DNA from: Botryosphaeria dothidea
Lineage: Eukaryota > Ascomycota > Dothideomycetes > Botryosphaeriales > Botryosphaeriaceae
Length of the DNA: 64,000 nucleotides
Direction: 5' to 3'
Assembly: GCA_011503125.2 (NCBI GenBank)
Contig: WWBZ02000051.1
Coordinates: forward strand, 2,108,001-2,172,000
The notes under the pieces were generated by a model that saw only the letters and a list, made by a program, of their open reading frames with translations, was not told the origin of the DNA and searched no databases. Positions 55,085-64,000 of the stretch are shown one piece after another. Every line of letters begins with the position of its first letter. The stretch's first letter is position 1. The translations under genes and the position numbers were made by a program.

Positions 55085-56367
55085 TCACCTACGAGGGCTG
55101 TTGAATCGTATAGATACACCGCCGTTCTCAAGATCGGAACGTATCCAGTCCTCGCTATTTTTCACTTCTTCGGCGACGTAGTCCCTCAGCTCGTCCTTGA
55201 AGCCCATGATTCGTTCATCGATGCGGATATCGACGATGCCGCTGGTTTCATCAGCATTATCTTCGAGCATGTCCTCGAACTCCCCGCGGAAGCTTTCAAC
55301 GCGCTCGTCGATGAGCTCCTCCAGCTCCAGCAATTTGCTAGCATGCTGTGATTGCAGCCTTTCCAGCTCGGTCCGCATCTGCTGCGCCATCTCCTCTCGA
55401 ATTTGCTCACGCATCTCTTGCATCTTTGCTTGCCATTGCTCGTCATTCTGGCGCAGCTCCTCGCGAATCTCCTGCCGCATCTCTTCTTTGAGCTGTTTCC
55501 GCATCTCTTGTAACTCTTGCCTCCAGATGTCGTCGGTGGTGGGCTTGGGCGAATTGCTCCGAAGTCTCGAGCGTTTTCTCGGCGGCTCGACTGAATCTGA
55601 AAATATAAGCAATTTGGCAGCGTGGAACTGTGGCAGCAAAGCTTACCAGTGCTGCGAAGCAGGTTGGCGGGTTTCGATGGCGGAGGACCGGCTAGCTCAT
55701 CATAGGATGGCGGGCTCTCCGGAGGAGCATCATCGTCGAATGGAAACACCAGCTCCGCACCTTGGACTGCTTTGGCTCCGCTACCCGCATAAAGTGTATC
55801 TAGACGCAGCTCCGAAGGATCCGGTCTCAACTTCCCACTGCAAGCCAGGTCACAAATGGTCATAATGTTGTCTTTGTTCTGGCCCTTCTCCGCAAGGTAC
55901 ACAGTGAATTGCGTGGCAAGAGCGAGGGAACGGATCAATCGAAGGAGGTTCACGGTCGCAGTGGATTTGGGCATGAGCGAAATCTCGGCCGGGATGACAA
56001 TGGTTGCAGGTTTGGACAGAGCGAAGCGCAGTTGAAGAATGGCATTATTTGGCAATAGCGGAAATGCAGTGCGTACAGGCTCTGAGACTTCTTGCGAGGT
56101 CTGCCGATGTATCGTAGAGATATGTTCCGGATCAATGGATAAGAAAATGTTGGTCTTCCGGGCTTGGCCCTTCAGCGCAACGGGAACTCGAAGCTTGAAG
56201 AATGCAGCGGATGTGTGCTCCTCACAGCGCATGCCGAAGGCGACATGGCACGAAGGCTCAGGATAGTGGTGGCCCAAGTAGAGTGGGCGGTGTTGCTCGG
56301 GACAGATCCATTCGACCATGGAGGCGACGTAAGGAGCGAGCGGCGGGTTCGCTGATGAGGACGCCAT
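55085..56367 (-). CDS. Uncharacterised protein with a long Glu/Arg/Gln-rich coiled coil
   Basis: Two exons, 55647-56367 and 55085-55596, intron 55597-55646; 410 residues. Residues 1 to about 200 look like a folded beta-rich domain (RKTNIFLSIDPEHIS, RFALSKPATIVIPAEISLMP). A Pro/Asp-rich linker (FPFDDDAPPESPPSYDEL) follows, then a basic nuclear-localisation-like PPRKRSRLRS. A ~120-residue helix rich in E, R, Q and M (EMRKQLKEEMRQEIREELRQ) follows and is very probably a coiled coil. The last codons read into a GTGAGT-like donor (55093-55088), so one more small 3' exon may exist. No family recognised; a fungal-specific nuclear scaffold is one possibility. Confidence 0.75.
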
Positions 56368-57220
56368 TTGTACAGGCAGATCTGCGAATTGTCAGTAGAG
56401 AGGGGCAGCTAAAAGAATAAACCCCTGTGAAGTTGCACAGGATCCCGCCCGCCCAGGCTTTGGGTAGAGCAGCCTTGACTCCTCCGACGGAAGCACAGCG
56501 CGGGAGGCGCGACGACAGCGAGACTGCGCCCAACTGGGACACAGAGACGTAGACGGTGGCCGGAGCCCCTGGCAACCCCCAGCTCTTTCGGCGAAGGTAC
56601 CCTTACGGACGTTCGACGAGTAGAGACTGGCCAGCTGGGTTGCATACGAGCATCTGTTCCCAAGAGTTTCCGTCTCGCGTGTCGGCGCGTCTCCTGCTGC
56701 GCGTCGGAAATGCAGAGTGACACGTGAATAGATAGCGATAATGCGAGTAGCGAGTGCGAGTGCGAGTGGTGATGGTGGTGGCGATGGTGATGGAGTTGCG
56801 ACGAGGTGGCTGGGGCTGGCGTTCCATCTTGACGCGCGACCGGACGATGGATTAATACTCGGGCCGCTCAGCACCCAGTGGTGCGGTGCAAAATCGTTGC
56901 CGCTAGTTGTCGAAAACGTCAGCGTCCGTTCCTGGACACGCGCACCGAGATCCACACCATCGCGATTGCCATCACAGAATCGCATGATCAATGCCATCCT
57001 TTGCTGCTTAGCGGTCGCATGTTCACGAAATACCACCGAACACCTGTTCAACCCTGCTTGGTGGCTGATGATGCCTCAAGCCATGCCTCCTTGGGCGGTG
57101 TTGCCTGACTGCGGCCTGCGCTAACCTGGTACCGAAGCGCCACAGTTCGCACAGGTCAACAACCACTTTCTGTATATAAGGACATCTTTCAGTTGTGTCG
57201 GAAATGCATTTAGAGGAGAT
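56368..57220. other. Divergent intergenic region
   Basis: 850 bp between two divergent genes, holding both promoters. A TATATAAGG element at 57172-57180 lies about 45 bp before the ATG of the right-hand gene. A short GAGTGCGAGT/GATGGTGGCGATGGTGAT-type repetitive tract lies near 56748-56795. No gene recognised. Confidence 0.5.
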
Positions 57221-58373
57221 ATGAGTTCTTACAGGATGTCTTTCACTACTACCATCACTTCTCTTTTCAATCCCGCTCCAGCATCCATGATGCGTCTTTC
57301 AAGCGGGATTGCTTCTGGAACTGCCTCAGATGCCCCCGTCAATGCTGCGACAATAACCACATCCAGGAAACGGAAGAGACAGGCACCCTCGATCCAGCGA
57401 GACTACCCCAAGCGCCAGAGAGAAGCAATATCCTATACGGAGATTGACTCCGACGACGAGTTGATCAACAGTTCGAGCGATGATGAGGATTACGGCGAGT
57501 TTGGTATCGCCCTGCGGAAGGTATTTATATCTACACAGGAGTCTCGTTGTGCATGACGAATCTCACACATTCCAGAAACCCAAGAAGACAAGACCTCTCC
57601 CGAAGCACAAGAGATTTCCTATCCTCTCCTTGCCCCGCGAGCTTCGCGATATGATTTACCACTATTGCCTCACCGATCCCATTGGAGCCGTCTACATCGA
57701 AGAGCGCACCATCCGCTACCGGCGCGCTGCTATCCGTGTGTGCAAAGGCCCTCAAGACTTCCTGAACAACTACGGGTACGAGCTCAGCCATTTCGAAAAC
57801 GAGATCCCAAAGTGGCCGACAATCGAGACGTACCCCTGCGGCAGACCTCAGCCTGAACCGCACAGCGCAACCATTACCCCCGCGCTGCTGAGTGTATGCA
57901 AGCAGATCTCCGCCGAGGCTACTCCCTTTTTGTACAGCCAGTCGCTGGTCTTCCAAGACACATGCGCTCTGCACGGCTTCCTGAGCGGTCTGACGCGAGA
58001 GACGAGGGGGCTGCTGCAGAGAATCACAGTCCTGGGCGACTACCACTACCGCAGCCTGAAGCAGAATTTTGACGTCGCGTCGCTTACCTTGCTTGCGGAA
58101 GGAGGCACGAATCTCAAGTCATTGATGTTCCATGACCCATGTTACCGCTATCGGCTTGAAAAGGATATGGGGAAGCGCGCTGCAAGAAAGTTCTATCGCA
58201 GGGCGTTCAGATGGATGGATGCCATGGTGAGGGAGAGAGGTTTGACTGAGGCTACCAAGGTGCCGCGATTGTTTGGCAGCGAGTATGACAACTTTGTTGA
58301 GGATAATCCTGGTGGAGTGGATGACTTCAGCAACGAATTAAAGAGGCTGGTATTGAAGCATTTGCGAAGTTGA
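57221..58373 (+). CDS. Fungal protein with an F-box-like (LPRELRDMIY) domain
   Basis: Two exons, 57221-57520 and 57576-58373, intron 57521-57575; 365 residues. The first 100 residues are Ser/Thr-rich with a basic KRKRQAPS cluster and an acidic SDDEL...SSSDDEDYGEFG run, which suggests nuclear targeting. After the intron the sequence FPILSLPRELRDMIYHYCL is the short helical motif at the head of many fungal F-box/2EXR-like proteins. ITPALLSVCKQISAEATPFL and YSQSLVFQD follow, the usual continuation of this family. Many such proteins exist per genome and their partners are mostly unknown; an SCF-adaptor role is possible but not shown. Confidence 0.8.
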
Positions 58374-59974
58374 ATTTTGCATCTCGGGACTACCTGGTTT
58401 TGTCTTCTAGTCTATTGAAAGGCAATACTTCAAAATTTCGTAGAACTCTTTTTGAAGCCTTCGTAGATATTTGTTCCTGGTTTGGCCGGGTCATATGCAA
58501 AGAAAATGCCTCAGCCTCTGTCGAGAATGCGCAAACGCCGAAAGATGACCCAGAAGACCGAATTGATGATCAAGAAGAGGCAAGGCTGGCAAAGTTGAGT
58601 GCGTTCACATGTGCGACATGGAAACCAAAGCCTGTGACTGAATACGAGGGAGTAGAGACTCCGTTTCCAATGGGGGAGCAGTCTGGCCAGTTGATGCAGG
58701 AGACAAAAAGCAATTTCGCTCGTCACCTTGCCCATTTCAGGACGGATGGCAGGCGCTGCCAAAAGAGCACGGCATTATAAGCCTTTATTAAGGGAGAAAC
58801 AAGGATAATCTCTGCTCAATCAATGCCCTATGGTTTCTTCCTTAGCGCCAGCCGAGGCAGGCTAATAGACGGGTATTCATCTTCATTATATAGACTTTTC
58901 AAGACGAGTCATTGAAGTCCCTGTAACATGCTTTCCTATGCCGCTTATTGAGAGATTAATGACATGATTGTAGGCTGTATGGGGCACGAAAGGCTCTAGA
59001 TGCAAGCCCTGCTGCGGCTCGAGGACTGTTGGGGCTCTCGCAAGACTGGTTAGCCGGGCGCGGAAGTCCCTGCCGAAGGATTGCGGCGGATAAATCCGAT
59101 GCAGACGCATGCAGAGATGTTCCGAAGACTGCTAGAGACCCAAAAGTCTGGAGACGAAGGCCTAGATGTCGCGAGTGTTGCTCTCCCGCTATTTCACGCG
59201 CTAGGAAGCCTCCGCTCTACATAGCCTCCGCAGCATTTGGGATTGGCAGCCCCCGTACATACTAATATTCCGTCCGACCACGCCTCTGCCGCCGCTATTT
59301 CTCATGGATGCTTTGGATGTACCTTACAGTCTGAGCTGTGCCACCAATCAGACTTGGACGCTTCTCGGATGTTGCGCAAGTACTTCCGAATCGTTAGCGA
59401 CACGGCCGGCGTGCTCGTAGTGCGCCATCTGGGAAAGAAGCCGTGCACTTGGATCAGTTCCGGGGCCATGCTGCTCTTAGCGACGGGACACTGCCGTGTA
59501 CCAGGACCAGCTGCTGGTTTGGGTATGGGTTTGCGCTACACATGTGCCGCCTCTCTTCTCTGGCTAGCAACATCAGGGCATGTAAGCGCTTCGGTAGTCG
59601 TAGACGACAGAGCTAGCGTCCCGTCTGACGCTGGTATTTTGCTAGCCACCCCCACAGTATGGTCTGGCTTCCATGGGACACTCCTGGTCTGGCCATGTTT
59701 AATGTGGTAATATGAGCGCATGCCCTCCAGACGTCGTTAATCCGAAGCTTCAACCTTCCGTTTCTCTTTCTGTCATTATTCTTTCTCTGGTTAACAGTCC
59801 CGAAAGGACTACCAGGGTATTTCATTGGGCTATCAGTAGTCATCTGTGCTCTCTTTTACTCGGGCTCGAAGCCTTCGACGCTTCAGATACAAGATCTTCG
59901 CTGCTTGCTCGGAGCTCAGCTGGAGCTGACTTCTAACAAAACCTCCTTCATCGGAAGACTACACCAAACCAATC
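58374..59974. other. Gene-poor stretch
   Basis: 1.6 kb between two plus-strand genes. An open frame continues from the preceding stop to 58780 with fairly protein-like composition but begins with no ATG and shows no domain; it may be 3' UTR or an eroded gene. The remainder shows nothing recognisable. Confidence 0.4.
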
Positions 59975-61294
59975 ATGGCGGACGATGATCGAGGTCCGGA
60001 GTATTTTGTCATTTTGGTGGTCATGATCAGCTTGGCCCTGACTGCAACCTTGCTACGGGTCTTTGTCAGACTCAGCATTGTAAAAGCTTTCGGCCGAGAC
60101 GACTGGTTCATGGTCACGGCAATGGTATGATAAATTCCAAACATGTTTAAGACCCCGAGCTAAACAAATACCATCAGCTCACATTCATCATGTATACGAC
60201 ATGTGCTCTGGGTGGCATTGCATACGGCACTGGGCAACGTAATGAGGACTTGAGTCCAGAGAGCACGATGAAAGCCATGAGAGTAAGCTTCGACGTGGTG
60301 CCCTTCTGGAGAATTCACTGACACAAGCTTCAAGTTCTGGTGGTGTTGCTACGTCGCCTACACGAGCACGATGTGGTTCGTCAAAGTCTCAGTCGGCTTC
60401 TTCCTCCTGCGCCTGACCATCCACCCGGTCCACGTCCGCATCATCTGGACAGCGATGGCCGCCACGGCTATAACCGGCATCGTCTTCACCTTCGTGACGC
60501 TGTTCCAATGCCACCCCGTCTCCTACTTCTGGACGCGCGTCACCGGCGCGCAGGGCCAGTGCCTCAACATCTTCGTCGTCATCAACCTGACCTATTTCTA
60601 CTCGGCCATCAATGCGCTGTGCGACTTCACTTTCGGGCTGCTCCCCATCTTCATGATCTGGAACCTCAACATGTCCGCGCGCATGAAGATCGCCATCGCA
60701 CCCATCCTGAGCATGGGCTGCATCGCCTCGTGCGCCATCCTCGTCCGCATCGCGTACTGCCGCGACTATCTGAAGCCGGACTTCCTCTGTAGGTAATGTT
60801 CGCCACCCCCTTCGTTCCCTGACTAACGGGATTTTTCTTCTCCAGACGCAACCGTCAACATTGCCATCTGGTCAACCATCGAATGCGGCCTGGCCATCAC
60901 GGCGGGCTCGCTCGCCACCCTTCGGCCGTTGTTCCGCGTCATCGGCAGCAAGCTGTGGTCGCACGCTAGCGAGAGCAGCGGCGCCAACAACGACAGCTCT
61001 GGCTCAAAGCGGGGGGAACCAGTCTGGCCGGGTAGCCAACGCAGCAAAGAAAGAGGCCGAGGTGGGCCATGGAGCTTGCTCCGGACGGAGCAGGGCGACT
61101 TCGAGATGGTGACGAAAAACGGGAAGGGGGACGCGAAGGAGGGGATCGTGGATGTGGAGAGCCTGCGGACGACGACCACGTCAGAGAGGGGATTGGTGAT
61201 TGAGAGGGAGATTCTGGTAGAGGTGAAGAGCTCAGAAAGACAAGAGGGCGATAAGAGTGGCCAGAGGAGGAGTTGGCTGCAGTTCATGGCTTGA
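59975..61294 (+). CDS. Seven-helix fungal rhodopsin-fold membrane protein
   Basis: Four exons: 59975-60124, 60178-60282, 60335-60788, 60846-61294; 385 residues. Seven hydrophobic helices from about residue 10 to 275, with the family landmarks FGRDDWFMVTAM after helix 2, KVSVGFFLLRL in helix 4, TLFQCHPVSYFW, DFTFGLLPIFMIWNL, and the last helix with FLYATVNIAIWSTIECGLAI. These proteins (rhodopsin-domain/PTH11-related group) lack the retinal Lys of true rhodopsins. They are presumed surface receptors or sensors; many sit in clusters or are expressed on hosts. The long cytosolic tail is Ser/Gly/Glu/Arg-rich. The third exon ends at a GTAGGT donor, confirmed by the conserved FLYAT reading across the junction. 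Confidence 0.9.
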
Positions 61295-61458
61295 GTGGTG
61301 AGAACCCTCGTTACTTTATGCATGGTCTAGCGTTTTGTTTACCCTTGAGCAAGGTCTCTGCAACCCGCACAGGGTCTTTGTATTTCTTATGTATATACAA
61401 CTCTATATAAATATTTACTTGACTCATAATCGACATCATCGTAATTTATAACCTGCCT

Positions 61459-62736
61459 TCACTGGTAGAGGTAGTCGAACTCCTTCTTCAACCTACCAAA
61501 GCCAATCTTCGGCTGGTATTCCTCAACCTTGCTCCCACCAAAGTCATAGACAGAGTAATACCTCTGCAGGAATGCGGCACCGATCAGGGAGAACCCAGAG
61601 CTGCCACTACCGTCAACCGGCGGCATGCACTGCGCGCCAGGTTCGGTGAACTCATCACCACGAATGGTGAGCGTGACGTCATCCTCCTCCGCGCCCTCGC
61701 CCAGCGTGAAGGACAGGGCCCACGAGGCGTTGAGGTGCTGGCAGTCCATGCGCTCCTCGCCGTTCATCAGCTTGGTGTTGTTCCAGCCCAGGTTGAAGTA
61801 GACCGCGTCGACGATCTCCTCCGGCACGGAGATGCGGCCGGCGCCGGTGTCGAAGACGGCGGTGCCGGATCCGTACATGGACCAGGTGGTGTTGGACTTG
61901 GGCCAGGTGCCTTCCGGGTCGGTGGTCAGCGGGGGCCGGCCGTTGCGGACGACGACGGTGGAGTTGGCGCCCTTGGCCGCGAGCACGTTGACGGAGCGCA
62001 GCGGCGCGCGCCACAGCTGGTAGGGGTCCTCCTTGCGCAGCGGCGCGTAGACGACCTCGCCGTCGACATACTTGTCCTCGTGGCTGCCGCCGATGGTCAG
62101 GATGCCATCCTGCGTGCCGTTGTCGGCCATGTTGGTGCCGTAGAAGAGGCCGAAGCGCGGGCTGTCGAGCCTGCCGTCCCACAGCAGCGTTTCCACGAGC
62201 GAGGAGGTGGCGTTCTCGGCGATGGAGGAGAAGCCGAGGCCGAGGAAGCCGTCGGCCGTGATCCAGCGCCAGCTGCTCTCATTGACCGAGAGGAAGGTCT
62301 GATTCCACTCAATGGCCGGGGAGACGCCTTCAGGAGTGCTGAAGACATCCTGGGTAGCCCAGCCGGACACGCCGTCACCGTCAATGTAGGGAATCTTCGT
62401 GAAAGAGTCCAGGTCAACGGAGGTGGACGAGTCTGAGCTGTTGTATCCAGTGCGCTTGTAGTCGCTCAGGCTGGGGCATGATGTTTCGGTGCACTCGGTG
62501 CTGGTGAACCATGCCGTGGATGAGCCGGTGTCGAACAGCAGCCTGTACGGCTTTGGTGGTGTTCCCACTTGAAATTCGACAGAGGACTGGTAATGACGTC
62601 AGTAACGATGAAAATAAGGTTACATTGATTTGGCACTAACGTAGGTGTTTTGGATGACGACCGGAAGGTCGATGACGGAAGCTGAAACAGCTGTCGCGGC
62701 AGCCAAGAGGCCCGCACTCTTCACACTGGCACCCAT
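61459..62736 (-). CDS. Secreted pepsin-like aspartic protease (A1)
   Basis: Two exons, 62641-62736 and 61459-62586, intron 62587-62640; 407 residues. N-terminal signal (SAGLLAAATAVSASV), almost no propeptide, then the bilobed fold. Catalytic Asp51 is in LLFDTGSSTAW and Asp278 in AVFDTGAGRIS. The GFLGLGF loop is present, and a dozen N-x-S/T sites indicate heavy glycosylation. The flap Tyr region is less clear than in pepsin. The C-terminus ends in YQPKIGFGRLKKEF without an evident GPI anchor. The short pro-region and early first intron are unlike canonical vacuolar or secreted aspergillopepsins, so this is one of the divergent secreted A1 enzymes of plant-associated fungi. Substrate range unknown. 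Confidence 0.92.
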
Positions 62737-63104
62737 GATGAACGAGCGACAGGAAAACGAATGGTATGTGTGTTTGGCATCTTTTTGACAGGCGCTGATC
62801 GGCAATTTAAAGACTTCAATGCTCAACGGCACAATAGGCACAGGGGCTTCTTAAAAAAGAATTGCGGTGCCGTAAATACGAGGCGCTCAGGAAAGCCATT
62901 ACTCGATTAGGTAAAGCGAAGACAGTGCGGTGCTTGGCGCCTTTAGTTGCTCGTATACTTATACCCGAAGGCGCTTTGTCTCCGGTTGATGCAGCTGCAA
63001 CAATTTTGCTACAAAATATCGCAATGCGTCTTATTGAAACCTGCCTTGAACTAACTACGCAAAAGAAATCCCAAAGCCGAAGTTGTTGCATCCTTGCCCG
63101 TAGC
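62737..63104. other. Intergenic stretch
   Basis: 368 bp, the promoter of the aspartic protease and the 3' flank of the next minus-strand gene. No gene recognised. Confidence 0.5.
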
Positions 63105-64000
63105 TCAATGAACACCATTGGCCCCGTTCGTCCCATTAGCAGCTGCGTATGAGCGCTTTACGCCACGCTGGGGTCGAGGGAGTATTCCGGCATTTTCAAA
63201 GGAGCGAAACGTCTCTATCCACGTCTCGTAGGTATCATCGTACCTCTGCCATCCCATCTTTCGGGCTTTGTTGACGCTGCTGATGGTCGGCCAGGACTTT
63301 CCGACCGCCCAGTCCATGAACCACCACGTTCCCCAATCAAATGCTTCAGGATTGCCGCCGTATTTCTTGCAGATGCTCTCCCATACGGGCTTCTTGTCCT
63401 TTGCCCAATTGCCCATCTTGAAACTCTGCTCCATGACCTCGCTATCGCCAGCCGACTCGATGGCATTTTCACCGAGCACCTTTCGGACGTGTCAGCGTTT
63501 GGCCAAGTATGGAAATTGATGTGACATTACCTCGACGCCGTAATAGTCGCCAAGTTTCGGCAGGAGGTTCTTCCAGAAGAACACATCTCCATTCTGGTGG
63601 TTGAAGGCTTCATTCTTTGTGTGCTCCTCCGTGGTAGCCCAGACGGACATGTCGGCCAGACTCGGAGCGTACGAACTATCGTCCACGCAGTGCCAGAAAT
63701 AGCGGTTCCCCGAGAACCGAGCCTTCTGGCCGATCTCCTTGCAGACAAGCATGTATAGTGCCAGCGTGACGGCCTCCGACATTCCGTTTTCTGTCTTTGT
63801 GTTGGGATACTGTGTGCGTCCGTCATAAGGGATGAGTATGCACTTACTTCCGGGGGTGTATCCGACAATCGCATTTGGTCGGATAATGTTGTATGACCAA
63901 CTCCGCCTCTTCGACATCTCCTTCAAACAGTCCTCCCTGTGACGAACAAGTATGTTAGCTTCTTTGTTCTTTAGAATGAAGGGAGAGCTTGACTGACTGT
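63105..64000 (-). CDS. PRISE/VEP1-type NAD(P)H reductase, C-terminal part (runs off right edge)
   Basis: Exons seen: 63848-63936, 63531-63790 and 63105-63479. Introns are 63791-63847, 63480-63530 and, at the edge, 63937 to beyond 64000 (a CTAAC-type branch site and CACAG acceptor are visible). The protein belongs to the extended/atypical SDR group of progesterone 5-beta-reductase and iridoid-synthase-like enzymes, known in fungi also as SirQ-like. Signatures: WSYNIIRPNAIVGYTPG, where Tyr/Asn lie near the active site, NGMSEAVTLALYMLVCKEIG, then FWHCVDDSSYAPSLADMSVW and KNEAFNHQNGDVFFWKNL. These enzymes reduce activated C=C bonds or act as epimerase-like tailoring enzymes. The cofactor-binding N-terminus is outside the window. 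It ends in a disordered Asn/Gly/Ala tail. Confidence 0.88.

Noticed and set aside
58374..58780. Open frame directly after the F-box-like gene, possible extra gene or C-terminal extension
   Set aside because: It begins without an ATG, overlaps the preceding stop region, and has no recognisable domain; kept as undecided non-coding.
1..64000. CRISPR arrays, riboswitches, bacterial ribosome-binding sites
   Set aside because: None seen; the gene structure is clearly eukaryotic, so such features are not expected.

Overview
The window is nuclear DNA from a filamentous ascomycete (Pezizomycotina). The genes are mostly interrupted by 48-130 bp spliceosomal introns with GTRNGT donors and CTRAY-type branch sites. 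The families seen are typical of these fungi: a Zn2Cys6 regulator, a NACHT/ankyrin NLR, deuterolysin, cutinase, a fungal rhodopsin-fold protein, an Irs4-type EH protein and a DUF4246 relic. Cutinase, a rhamnogalacturonan hydrolase relic and several secreted proteins suggest a plant-associated species, perhaps a Dothideomycete; that last placement is inference. No virus, complete transposon, CRISPR array or bacterial operon is visible. All intron positions below come from reading splice motifs by eye and checking that the exons keep frame.

Layout. 0-4 kb: the 5' part of DNA ligase IV (minus strand, running off the left edge), divergent from an Irs4-like EH-domain protein. 4.8-14.0 kb: five genes that look like one metabolic neighbourhood: a secreted FAD oxidoreductase, a medium-chain dehydrogenase, a sugar-porter MFS, a phytanoyl-CoA-type dioxygenase and a Zn2Cys6 regulator. 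The MFS and dioxygenase genes share a divergent promoter holding a GC-rich palindrome. There is no polyketide or peptide synthetase, so it is either a small catabolic cluster or a cluster without its core enzyme. 14-24 kb: a 21-bp minisatellite, a small membrane protein, a heme-oxygenase-like ER protein, an intron-bearing tRNA-Ser(CGA), a protein with a deuterolysin-prodomain-like region, and deuterolysin itself. 25-35 kb: a Gln/Pro/His-rich protein, a decayed GH28 rhamnogalacturonan hydrolase, a secreted protein with four Kex2 sites, and a probably decayed C2H2 zinc-finger gene, separated by long gene-poor stretches.

35-45 kb: a UBE2J-type ER ubiquitin-conjugating enzyme and an SDR, then a block of gene decay. 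This block holds a NACHT-ankyrin NLR with an in-frame TAG and a splice junction lacking AG, a broken DUF4246 gene and a broken SDR fragment. 45-52 kb: cutinase, an allantoate-permease-type MFS with a 14-nt exon, and a secreted Ser/Thr-rich protein with a Cys-rich tail. 53.6-54.4 kb: two related single-span membrane microproteins of 43-44 residues, in tandem. 55-64 kb: a coiled-coil protein, a nuclear-looking protein with an F-box-like segment, a seven-helix rhodopsin-fold protein, a secreted aspartic protease and, running off the right edge, a PRISE/VEP1-type reductase.

The most interesting signals are the recently broken NLR with neighbouring relics, the microprotein pair, the Kex2-site protein and the small cluster with its candidate operator.
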